NCBI RefSeq assembly: GCF_000015165.1
Contig: NC_009485.1
Coordinates: 7,645,501 to 7,709,500, forward strand
Direction of reading: 5' to 3'
Length of the DNA: 64,000 nt
Source: Bradyrhizobium sp. BTAi1
GTDB lineage: Bacteria > Pseudomonadota > Alphaproteobacteria > Rhizobiales > Xanthobacteraceae
Below the pieces are notes generated by a model. It was not told the origin of the DNA. It searched no databases and was given only the letters and a program-made list of their open reading frames with translations. Both the position numbers and the translations under genes were made by a program. The stretch's first letter is position 1, and each line of letters starts with the position of its first letter. Shown in pieces: positions 9,567-18,280 of this stretch.

Positions 9567-10985
9567 ATGGCCGATGAGGGGATGATCGAGAACCGGACAT
9601 TCGATGAAATCCGGGTCGGCGACACAGCGAGCATGACCCGGACGCTCCGCGAGGAGGACATCAAGCTGTTCGCGCTCGTCTCCGGCGACGTCAATCCGAC
9701 CCATCTCGACGCCGACTTCGCGGCCACTGACATATACCGCCGCGTGATCGCGCATGGAATGTGGGGCGGCGGCCTGATATCCGCGGTACTCGGCACTGAA
9801 CTGCCGGGGCCTGGCGCTGTCTATCTCAGCCAGTCGCTGCGCTTTATCCGGCCGGTGGGCTTGGGCGACACGATCACCGCGAGCGTGACCGTCGCCGAGA
9901 AACGGCCCGAGCACAGCGTCGTCGTGTTCGACTGCCGCTGCGTCAACCAGAACGGCGAGGAGGTGATCTCCGGGCGCGCGGAGGTGAAGGCGCCGAAGGA
10001 CAAGGTGCGTCGTCCCCGCATCGCACTGCCTGATGTGCATTTGGCCGAGCATCGCGGCTATCGCCGTCTCGTGGAGAAGACGACGGGGGGCGAAGCGGTG
10101 GCGACCGCCGTCGCGCATCCCTGCAGCGCCGCGGCTATCACGGCTGCGGTGGAGGCGGCGGAGGCCGGCCTGATAACGCCGATCCTGGTCGGGCCTGAAG
10201 CGAGGATCAGGAAGGCTGCGGAGGAGGCCGGCAAGGACATCGCCGCGCTGCGCGTCGTGCCGGCCGCCCACAGCCACGACGCGGCAGAGAAAGCGGTCGC
10301 GCTGGTGCGCGCCGGCGAAGCGCGGTTGCTGATGAAAGGATCGCTCCATACCGACGAACTGATGGGTGCGGTGGTCGTCTCCACCACCGGTCTTCGCACC
10401 GAACGCAGGATCAGCCATGCCTATGTCATGGACGTGCCGGACCATCCGGTGCCGCTCATCATCACCGACGCCGCGATCAACATCGCGCCGACGCTGGAAG
10501 AAAAGGCCGACATCATCCGCAACGCGATCGACCTTGCCCATGTGCTCGGCGTGGAGGAGCCGAAAGTGGCCATTCTCTCTGCCGTCGAGACCATCAATCC
10601 GGCCATAGGCTCGACCCTCGATGCAGCCGCGCTCTGCAAGATGGCGGATCGCGGGCAGATTACCGGCGGCATTCTTGATGGGCCGCTCGCCCTCGACAAT
10701 GCGATCAGTGCAGCGGCCGCGAAGGAGAAGGGCATTGTCTCTCCCGTCGCCGGCCAAGCCGACATTCTCGTCGTGCCCAATCTTGAGGCCGGGAACATGC
10801 TCGCGAAGCAACTGACCTTTCTCGGCGATGCATCTGCCGCCGGTATCGTCCTGGGTGCGCGCGTCCCCATCATCCTCACCAGCCGCGCCGACAGCCTGCG
10901 CACGCGCCTTGCCTCCTGCGCGGTCGCCGTGCTGATGGCGCGCACGGCGACCAAGGCGGCTCCAGGACTGCCGGCCAGCGCATGA
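9567..10985 (+). CDS. MaoC-type hydratase / phosphate acetyl(butyryl)transferase fusion
   Basis: A 472-aa two-domain enzyme. Residues ~1-150 form a MaoC/R-hydratase hot-dog domain with the Asp/His catalytic stretch SGDVNPTHLDADFA and IAHGMWGGGLISAVL. Residues ~165-465 form a phosphotransacetylase domain (LMKGSLHTDELMGAVV, then GGILDGPLALDNAISA and PNLEAGNMLAKQL). The hydratase would make (R)-3-hydroxyacyl-CoA, the substrate of PHA synthase. The transferase would exchange acyl-CoA and acyl-phosphate. This domain pair occurs as a known bifunctional annotation in proteobacteria. It lies between phaC and ackA, and its stop overlaps the ackA start (ATGA). Confidence 0.9.
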   Translation: MADEGMIENRTFDEIRVGDTASMTRTLREEDIKLFALVSGDVNPTHLDADFAATDIYRRVIAHGMWGGGLISAVLGTELPGPGAVYLSQSLRFIRPVGLGDTITASVTVAEKRPEHSVVVFDCRCVNQNGEEVISGRAEVKAPKDKVRRPRIALPDVHLAEHRGYRRLVEKTTGGEAVATAVAHPCSAAAITAAVEAAEAGLITPILVGPEARIRKAAEEAGKDIAALRVVPAAHSHDAAEKAVALVRAGEARLLMKGSLHTDELMGAVVVSTTGLRTERRISHAYVMDVPDHPVPLIITDAAINIAPTLEEKADIIRNAIDLAHVLGVEEPKVAILSAVETINPAIGSTLDAAALCKMADRGQITGGILDGPLALDNAISAAAAKEKGIVSPVAGQADILVVPNLEAGNMLAKQLTFLGDASAAGIVLGARVPIILTSRADSLRTRLASCAVAVLMARTATKAAPGLPASA

Positions 10986-12172
10986 AAGCCATTTTCAGTC
11001 TCAACTCAGGCTCATCGAGCATCAAGTTTGCGCTGTTCACGCTCGACGGGGCTAATAACCCCATGCTGTCAGCCGGCGGCAAGATCGAGCGGATCGGCAT
11101 CGCACCCAGCCTGAGGGTCCGCTCAGCCGACGGCGATATCGTGCTGGAGCGTGACTGGCCGGACGGCGCATCGCTGAGCCACGCCGAACTGCTAAAGGAC
11201 ATCTTCGCTTGGGCGGCGGAACGTTTGGGTGACCGCCAGGTGATCGCGATTGGCCACCGTGTCGTCCACGGCGGGACCGAGTTCGCCGCACCGCGTCTCG
11301 TCGACGACGCAGTCCTTGATGCACTGGAAAAGCTCAACCCGCTCGCCCCGCTGCACCAGCCGCACAATCTGGCCGCCATCCGTGCGATTGCGCAGCTCCG
11401 CCCGGGCCTTCCGCAGGTGGCCTGTTTCGACACGGCGTTTCACCACGACAAGCCGCCGGTCGCCGCGCGCCTGCCCCTCCCGCGCGCCTTCCATGAGCAG
11501 GGCATCCGGCGCTACGGATTCCACGGTCTGTCTTACGAATATATCGCCCGGCGCCTGCGCGAGATCGATCCCGTGCTTGCCGCCGGTCGCATGATCGCTG
11601 CGCATCTCGGCAATGGCGCCAGCCTGTGCGCGATGCGCGACGGCAAAAGCATCGACACCACCATGGGCTTCACCGCACTCGACGGCCTGATGATGGGAAC
11701 ACGCTGCGGAGCCATCGATCCTGGCGTTGTCCTTCATCTCCAGACACAGCTTGGCATGTCCGCGGCGGATGTCGAGGACCTGCTCTACCGCAAGTCGGGA
11801 CTGCTGGGCGTGTCTGGAATCTCAAGTGACATGCGCACGCTGTCTGACAACAGCGGCCCCGAGGCTGAAGAAGCAATCGAACTCTTCTGCTGGAGGGTCG
11901 CGCGCGAGGCGGGCGGCCTCATCGCCTCGCTCGGAGGGCTCGACGCCTTCGTATTCACCGCTGGCATCGGAGAGAACCACGCCGATGTGCGCCGCCGGAT
12001 CTGCGAGCGGCTCGCCTGGTCCGGCCTCTGGATCGACGAATCGGCCAATCTCGGCAGCGCTCTGCGCATATGCGAGGCCAACAGCCCCGTCGCCGTCCTC
12101 GTCATACCCACCAATGAAGAGCGGATGATCGCGCTTCATACACTCAACGTCGTTAGAGAAGATCATTCGTAG
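10982..12172 (+). CDS. ackA: acetate kinase (acetate/propionate kinase family)
   Basis: This 396-aa enzyme interconverts acetyl-phosphate + ADP and acetate + ATP. ASKHA motifs are in order: the N-terminal phosphate loop (LNSGSSSIKFALF), GHRVVHGG, the substrate His/Asp region (FDTAFHHDKPPVA), RYGFHGLSYEYIARRL, the HLGNGASLCAMRDGKSIDT loop and the adenosine motif FTAGIGENHADVR. The start ATG overlaps the preceding stop, indicating translational coupling. With the upstream phosphotransacetylase it completes a CoA-ester-to-ATP route for fermentative energy gain, presumably under oxygen limitation. Confidence 0.95.
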   Translation: MKAIFSLNSGSSSIKFALFTLDGANNPMLSAGGKIERIGIAPSLRVRSADGDIVLERDWPDGASLSHAELLKDIFAWAAERLGDRQVIAIGHRVVHGGTEFAAPRLVDDAVLDALEKLNPLAPLHQPHNLAAIRAIAQLRPGLPQVACFDTAFHHDKPPVAARLPLPRAFHEQGIRRYGFHGLSYEYIARRLREIDPVLAAGRMIAAHLGNGASLCAMRDGKSIDTTMGFTALDGLMMGTRCGAIDPGVVLHLQTQLGMSAADVEDLLYRKSGLLGVSGISSDMRTLSDNSGPEAEEAIELFCWRVAREAGGLIASLGGLDAFVFTAGIGENHADVRRRICERLAWSGLWIDESANLGSALRICEANSPVAVLVIPTNEERMIALHTLNVVREDHS

Positions 12173-12319
12173 AACTGTTCATCGCCCGGCGCTGCAAGCG
12201 ACGTGATCGTCCGCAATACCAACAAACAGAGCATCGCGCCCGGCTGTGCTACGCCTTTGCCCTATTGTTGTGATGCCGGTAATCGAATTCCACGGTGTCG
12301 AATGGAGCGTGCCTTCGTG

Positions 12320-12751
12320 CTATGCGTTACCGGGCGTTGCCGCCCGCGAACGCAGCAAGTCGCGTAGCTTCGGAAATTCGGTCCGCACGTGTTCGTCCAA
12401 CGCATTTGCGAATTCGCGGGTGAGCCAGAAGCGAAAAACAGCATCGATCACGCGGCCGGCACCGCGAAATCCGACCTCGACCACGTGGGAGAGAGCGACG
12501 CCCTCTGCCTGATCTTCGAGGCGCAGGGTGAGTTTTCCGGGCAGCCGTACGCCCTTTATGAATTGCCAAGTGATCGCCTTTCCCGGAACAACGACGGTCA
12601 CGATCGCGTGGAATCTCAGCCGAAACCGGCCAACATACTCATCCATGTAGACCACGTTTCCGACATCTCCCGTGACCCGGCGCACGGTGTGAAACTGCAA
12701 GTGAACCCCGGGCCACCAGGCTTGATAGCTGGCGTCGTCGCAATTCAACAT
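12320..12751 (-). CDS. SRPBCC-family protein, N-terminus probably frameshifted
   Basis: The 143-aa minus-strand frame has a START/SRPBCC-like pattern (YQAWWPGVHLQFHTVRRV, then VVYMDEYVGRFRLRFHA). Such folds bind hydrophobic ligands; the ligand here is unknown. Upstream, another frame beginning at the complement of 12813-12815 (MMRLQTNIRVPGLNGREVTD) reads towards it but is off by one base at a TTT run near 12753. Removing one T would give a continuous protein of ~164 aa starting MMRLQT. The copy may therefore be a pseudogene, or may start at the internal ATG. Confidence 0.6.
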   Translation of the reverse strand: MLNCDDASYQAWWPGVHLQFHTVRRVTGDVGNVVYMDEYVGRFRLRFHAIVTVVVPGKAITWQFIKGVRLPGKLTLRLEDQAEGVALSHVVEVGFRGAGRVIDAVFRFWLTREFANALDEHVRTEFPKLRDLLRSRAATPGNA

Positions 12752-12815
12752 GAAAGTCTGTCACTTCACGGCCGTTCAGGCCGGGGACGCGAATGTTGGT
12801 TTGCAGGCGCATCAT

Positions 12816-13284
12816 CTTGCGACCTTGAGAGCCTCGGTCCCTCTCGGACATGGACCTGTCGTAGTTAAACCATAACATCGCCAAGCGACGATGCGAGCGC
12901 GCGCTTGGCCGCACGATCCTGACAGGGCGGGGGACGCATTCGCTGCCAGGATTCCGCCCAGGCGCCGCGAAATTTTCTCGGCCGCAAGAGACTGAGTCTC
13001 TGGCATGAGCCACTCCGGCCGGAGCCCGCGGCGTCGGTCCAGCGGCGCGCCGTTCGCTGCTGACGAGCCGCGTACGATCGGCGGAGGTTCGGTGAAACCC
13101 AGTGCAACTTTACAGCTATCCAGACGGCATGATGGCCTAGAATGTGATTGCACGGATGATCTGCTCGTCAGAAGATCCCGGTCGCCTTCTTTTGTCTCCC
13201 TCGTGCAAAATAATGAATAATAGTGAGGTCGCGGTTACCAGAGGGTGCGATCTTAGCTTAGAAGCATTTTAAGTAAAGAAGGAC
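12816..13284. other. intergenic, nothing recognised
   Basis: About 470 bases upstream of the metal ATPase gene. No coding frame with family resemblance was seen. The AT-richer end (13200-13275) probably holds the ATPase promoter, but I could not assign boxes. Confidence 0.4.
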
Positions 13285-15813
13285 GTGAGGGTGACCGAAA
13301 AACTTCGCTTGGACATTCCGATCCTACTGCCGGGCGTCCCCGACACCGATGACGCGTGCGTAGCTCGGCTGACATCGGAGATCCAGGGCCGCGAAGGGGT
13401 CGAGGAGGTTCATGTCGCCGCCGCCGGCCCCGGCGAGCCCGCTCAGCTCTGCATCCACTACGACCCAAGCGCCGTACCGCTTCCACGCATTCGCGAGCTC
13501 GTGGCAAGCGCCGGAGCCAGGATCACCGAGCGTTTCGGCCATGTCCTTTGGCAGGTCGAGGGAATCGCTCACCAGCGTAGGGCGCGGACGGTCGCTGATC
13601 GTCTGCGTGCAGTGCCGGGCGTGCTGGAGGCGGAAGCGAGCGCCGGCGGGCTGGTGCGTGTCGAGTTCGACCGGACCCGAGGTTCCGAGCAGGCCATCCG
13701 CGATGCGCTCTCCGGGATGGGGGTCACGGTGACCGGACCCATCGCCGCCCGCCGGCCGGCTGCGAAGCCTGATCGCGTCGACAAAGACCAAGTGGCCGAT
13801 GCTCATGCAGGTCATGACCATGGCGAGCACAGCCACGCACGGGGAGAGAAGGAGCACGATCACGCGCATGGCGGTGTTCTCGGGTTCAACACCGAGCTGA
13901 TCTTCTCCCTCGCATGCGGCGCTATGCTTGCGATCGGCTTCGCGATCGAGAAGCTCCTGCCCGCTGCCCCCGGCTGGTTGCCGATCACCTGCTACATCGC
14001 CGCCTATTTCTTCGGTGGCTTCTACACGCTGCGCGAGGCGATCGACAATCTGCGCCTGAAGAAGTTCGAGATCGACACGCTGATGCTGGTCGCGGCGGCC
14101 GGCGCTGCGGCACTTGGCGCCTTCGCGGAGGGCGCGCTGCTTCTCTTCCTGTTCAGCCTCGGCCACGCGCTTGAACATTACGCGATGGGACGAGCCAAGC
14201 AGGCGATCGAGGCGCTGGCCGAGCTCGCCCCGCGAACGGCCACCGTACGCCGCGACGGCGAGACCCGCGAGGTGCCCGTCGAGGACCTCGTGGTCGGCGA
14301 CGTGGTCCTCGTGCGCCCCAACGAGCGGCTGCCGTCCGACGGGTTTCTCGTGAAGGGCGAGTCGAGCGTCAATCAGGCGCCGGTCACCGGCGAGAGCATC
14401 CCCGTCGACAAGCGCCCGGTCGAGGATGCCGCAACGGCGCGCGCCAGACCCAATTCGGTGGGCGCCTCCTCGCGCGTGTTCGCCGGAACCATCAATGGCG
14501 CGGGTGCGATCGAGGTGGAGGTGACGCGCCTGTCCACCGAGACCGCACTGGCCAAAGTCGTCCAGATGGTCAGCGAGGCCGAGACGCAGAAATCACCAAC
14601 ACAACGGTTCACTGACAAGTTCGAGCGCCTTTTCGTGCCAGCAGTGCTGGCACTCGCTTTCATCCTGCTGTTCGCGTGGGTGGTAATCGACGAGCCATTC
14701 AGCGCTAGCTTCTATCGCGCCATGGCGGTGCTGGTGGCGGCCAGTCCCTGCGCGCTCGCAATCGCTACTCCGAGCGCGGTGCTGTCCGGTGTTGCGCGAG
14801 CGGCACGCGGTGGCGTTTTGGTGAAGGGCGGCGCGCCGCTCGAAAATCTTGGCTCGCTGAGCGCGATCGCCTTCGACAAGACGGGCACGCTGACGGAAGG
14901 CCGTCCACGCATCACCGATATTGTCCCGGCAGAAGGAGTTTCGGAAGAAGATCTGCTCAGGGTCGCCGTCGCGGTCGAGCAGCTCAGCGACCACCCGCTG
15001 GCGGCTGCAATTGCGCGCGACGGTCGCGAGCGCCTGGGCCGGCGCGACGTCCCGCAGGCGCATGATCTCAAGAGCCTCACCGGACGCGGGGTGACCGCGA
15101 CGCTCGACGGCAAGCCGGTCTGGATCGGCAAGGCCGAGATGTTCGGCGCCGACGGCATCGCCGCACTGGGCAAAGCTTCTGCGGCAGCAATCGCGAAATT
15201 GCGCGAAGGCGGCCGCACCACGATGGTCGTCCGCCATGGCAGCAACGAACTCGGCGCAATCGGACTGATGGATACGCCGCGCGCTGCCGCCCGCGATGCG
15301 CTTGCGCAGCTGCACGCGCTCGGCATCAAGCGGATGATCATGATCTCCGGCGACCATCAGAAGGTCGCCGAGGCGATCGCCAAGGATGTCGGGCTGGACG
15401 AGGCCTGGGGCGACCTGATGCCGGAGGACAAGGTCGAGGCGATCAAGAAGCTGCGCGCCGAACAGAAGGTCGCCATGGTCGGAGACGGCGTGAACGATGC
15501 GCCGGCGATGGCGAGCGCGACGGTCGGCATCGCGATGGGCGCGGCCGGCTCCGACGTCGCGCTGGAGACAGCGGATGTTGCGCTGATGGCCGACGACTTG
15601 AGCCATCTGCCTTTCGCGGTGGGTCTCAGCCGCCACACCCGCGGGATCATCCTCCAGAATGTGTTCATCAGCCTCGGCGTGGTCGGGCTGCTGGTGCCGG
15701 CAACGGTCCTTGGCCTCGGCATCGGCCCGGCGGTGGCGGTTCACGAGGGCTCGACGCTGGTGGTCGTCGTCAACGCGCTGCGCCTGCTCGCGTATCGCGA
15801 CAACAGGCGGTAG
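13285..15813 (+). CDS. P1B-type heavy-metal ATPase, SPC (P1B-4-like) subtype
   Basis: An 842-aa P-type ATPase. The N-terminal ~170 residues hold two degenerate ferredoxin-like domains without CxxC. A His-rich linker follows (HAGHDHGEHSHARG, then HDHAHGG, residues ~173-196), and then the membrane core. Motifs seen: phosphatase TGES, membrane metal site ASPCALAIATP (SPC rather than CPC), phosphorylation DKTGTLT, nucleotide-binding HPLAAAIA, hinge GDGVNDAPA, and a C-terminal HEGST with NALRLL. SPC plus HEGxT marks the P1B-4 group, known to export Co2+ and in some species Fe2+, Zn2+ or Ni2+. The GTG start follows AAGAAGGA. No metal regulator lies next to it. Confidence 0.92.
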   Translation: MRVTEKLRLDIPILLPGVPDTDDACVARLTSEIQGREGVEEVHVAAAGPGEPAQLCIHYDPSAVPLPRIRELVASAGARITERFGHVLWQVEGIAHQRRARTVADRLRAVPGVLEAEASAGGLVRVEFDRTRGSEQAIRDALSGMGVTVTGPIAARRPAAKPDRVDKDQVADAHAGHDHGEHSHARGEKEHDHAHGGVLGFNTELIFSLACGAMLAIGFAIEKLLPAAPGWLPITCYIAAYFFGGFYTLREAIDNLRLKKFEIDTLMLVAAAGAAALGAFAEGALLLFLFSLGHALEHYAMGRAKQAIEALAELAPRTATVRRDGETREVPVEDLVVGDVVLVRPNERLPSDGFLVKGESSVNQAPVTGESIPVDKRPVEDAATARARPNSVGASSRVFAGTINGAGAIEVEVTRLSTETALAKVVQMVSEAETQKSPTQRFTDKFERLFVPAVLALAFILLFAWVVIDEPFSASFYRAMAVLVAASPCALAIATPSAVLSGVARAARGGVLVKGGAPLENLGSLSAIAFDKTGTLTEGRPRITDIVPAEGVSEEDLLRVAVAVEQLSDHPLAAAIARDGRERLGRRDVPQAHDLKSLTGRGVTATLDGKPVWIGKAEMFGADGIAALGKASAAAIAKLREGGRTTMVVRHGSNELGAIGLMDTPRAAARDALAQLHALGIKRMIMISGDHQKVAEAIAKDVGLDEAWGDLMPEDKVEAIKKLRAEQKVAMVGDGVNDAPAMASATVGIAMGAAGSDVALETADVALMADDLSHLPFAVGLSRHTRGIILQNVFISLGVVGLLVPATVLGLGIGPAVAVHEGSTLVVVVNALRLLAYRDNRR

Positions 15814-16329
15814 GGCTTTGGAGCATCTGAGGCTATGGACGCTCGGGCTGGCCACGCAACCGCGTAAACGGTCTACTCCCCCGTCAGGCGATAAGACTGA
15901 CTACAATCCCGGTAACCGCCCAGGGCGAATTCATGAATGAGTGCGCCCATGAGTTTGTCTTGAGGAACAGCCGCCTCATTCACAGCCTTCTCGGCATGTG
16001 TGGGGAAGTCATGCACGCGCCAGTGGTTAAAGACATTCTGCTGCAGGACGCCTGGTGATAATGTTAGCCGTCACCACGAGGTGTTTGGAATATAAGAACG
16101 GCAGCTCGATGTCGTTGCGCCGAGTAGGTGGAATAGGAGTTGTTGCTTGCGTTCGATCCGCGGATGTTTGCGGACGTTTCCATCCCGCCAGAGGAGGTCA
16201 AATGCATAGTAGAACAGCCGTCCTGCCTGTGCAGGCGCTAGTGTCCCAAGTCACAAGTTCGCAATCGTAGATTCGCAGTAGATTTGCATCGCTGTGCCAA
16301 GAGGGAAGCAAACAGCGACGGAGCATCTA
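15814..16329. other. intergenic region before IS630
   Basis: About 515 bases between the metal ATPase and the IS630 transposase. It must contain the left end of IS630, but I could not define its terminal inverted repeat with confidence. No gene was recognised. Confidence 0.4.
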
Positions 16330-17407
16330 ATGGCGGTCCAGCAACTGCCCCCCCTGACATTGAGCGATGAGGAGCGTGCCGAGCTGGAGTCGCTGACGAC
16401 GCGGCGGAAGACGGCGCAGGCACTGGCTCTGAGAGCCCGGATTGTGCTGACCTGCGCTGCAGGAGGTCAGAACACGGAGGTGGCGGCCAAGCTGGAGCTG
16501 GACCGGCAGACCGTGGGCAAGTGGCGGCGGCGTTTTGTGAAGCGGCGCGTGGACGGGCTGAACGACGAGCCGCGCTCCGGGGCACCGCGCACCATTGACG
16601 ATACCCTTATCGAAGCCGTGAGGACGCTGGAAAACTGCCCCGAGAACGCCACCCATTGGAGTTCTCGCGACATGGCGAAGGCCAGTGGCCTCTCGGTGTC
16701 GATGGTGCAACGCATCTGGCGGGCCTTCGGGCTCCAGCCGCACCGGCTGGAGCCGTTCAAGCTCTCAACCGATCCGAACTTCGTGGCCAAGGTGCGCGAC
16801 GTCGTGGGCCTTTACGTCTCGCCGCCGGAGCACGCCATCGTTCTGTGTGTGGACGAGAAGTCTCAAATCCAGGCGCTGGACCGCACTCAGCCGATGTTAC
16901 CGATGCGTCCCGGCCAGCCAGCCCGAAGGAGCCATGACTACAAAAAGGCACGGCTCTACATCGCTGTTCGCCGCCCTCGACATTGCGACCGGACGGGTCA
17001 TCGGCAAGTGCTACGGACGGCACCGTGCCGCCGAGTTCCGCAAGTTCTTGGACGAGATCGAGGCCGCCGTGCCGCGCGAACTCGACGTCCATCTCGTCAT
17101 GGATATCTACGCCACCCACAAGACCCCGCTGATCCGGAAATGGCTGACTAAAAGGCCGCGTTGGCATGTGCACCTGACCCCGACCAGTTCGTCATGCCTC
17201 AATCAGGTCGAGCGCTTCTTCGCGCTCCTTACCGATCAGAAGATCAGGCGAGGTGTCTATCGCAGTGTCGCCGCCCTCAGGGCTGACATCACTTCGTTCA
17301 TCGAGCGGCACAACGCCGATCCCAAACCGTTCCGATGGACCAAGTCCGCCGATGACATCCTCGCTTCCATCGAGCGCTCTGCCGATACAATGCCCCAATC
17401 ATTTTAA
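16330..17407 (+). mobile_element. IS630-family transposase, frameshifted in an A5G run
   Basis: Two plus-strand frames make one IS630-type transposase. The first (from MAVQQLPPLTLSDEERAELE) has the helix-turn-helix region (GGQNTEVAAKLELDRQTVGK), a second HTH (SSRDMAKASGLSVSMVQRIW) and the first catalytic Asp (VLCVDEKSQIQAL). The second frame supplies RHGSTSLFAALDIATGRVIG, then DIYATHKTPLIRKWL (second Asp) and SSCLNQVERFFALL (Glu). The switch occurs at the AAAAAG run near 16940: the family pattern DYKRHG needs one A fewer, or a +1 shift. Either a single-base insertion inactivated it or frameshifting is used. Confidence 0.85.
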
Positions 17408-17774
17408 CGGTACCGCAGTTGTCCGCGTTTATTTCCAGAATTCGTTCTCCAGGTTTCGGCGAGGCTTCTTGGAAAAGCGGCTCCCACCAACTTCCCATCC
17501 GTATCGTTCGCCGATAGCCCCGCTTGTAAATGCGTGTGAGTAGGCACGCCAGTAGTGAGCGAGGGAGCAAGGTCACGCGCATGGAAGATCTCGCAGGCGC
17601 TGATCTAACGGAATGCGTTCAAATGCCGGCATTTGACTTTCTCCGTCCCATAAAACCGAAGTTTCGTATGCCCCATTCGACCTTGCGACCTCGAAACTTA
17701 GCAGACTTTTCAATTCAGCGCGCCGACAATTGCGGCTGCGGCAAGGCAAGTGCGATTTAGTCAATGCGTCCATG
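17408..17774. other. right flank of IS630, unassigned
   Basis: Holds the right end of IS630. A minus-strand frame around 17435-17545 ends in a stop after GGSRFSKKPRRNLENEFWK, but I do not recognise it. Confidence 0.3.
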
Positions 17775-18195
17775 CGCCCGGTCCACTGGTTACTCTCGCG
17801 GTTGCCAACAATTTGGCACGCATTGTCAGGGCAATCCTGCAGAGCAGGTAGCACCTTTTGGGGAACAGACGTTCAGAATCACGTGGTGGGGCTTGGCAAT
17901 GAGGCCTTGCGGTGACCCCATCAATAGCGTCTCGACAAACGAAAGCCGAGTTGGACAAGGGCAATGACCCTTGATGGCATCCGCTCGACATACCGAGGAT
18001 CAGGACACTTCGAACCTGTGCACGGACTTTGAGTTGCACGGACATTGAGTCCGTCAACGATGACGGGGGCCCGATCAGCGGACAACCATCGAGGCCATGT
18101 TGTGAGAACAGACCACAAGCAAAGGCCGGACAGATGACCGCAACGACCAAATGCTATGACGTTAGAAAAGCTCGGCCATGTGGGTGTCATCCACA
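17775..18195 (+). pseudogene. 3' remnant of a third IS110 copy plus its non-coding end
   Basis: Starts with a short, frameshifted match to the transposase C-terminus (VTLAVANNLARIVRAILQ; compare VTIAVANKMARIAWAVMS in the full-length copy). It continues from ~17940 with the same conserved 3' non-coding segment found at 3140-3385. The segment ends CCATGTGGGTGTCATCCACA, directly against the 5' flank of the full-length IS110 copy. Most of the transposase is deleted. Confidence 0.7.
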
Positions 18196-18280
18196 GTGAT
18201 GGTGTGGATGGCGTCCGCTACCGGCATCTGATGTGCCAAAGTGAGTCGTTGTCAGATTCACTTAAAGGGAGCCATCCACG

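Noticed and set aside
8742..10811. Long minus-strand open frame opposite phaC and the MaoC-Pta gene
   Set aside because: It mirrors two clear enzyme genes on the plus strand; no family resemblance and a composition typical of antisense frames in GC-rich DNA.
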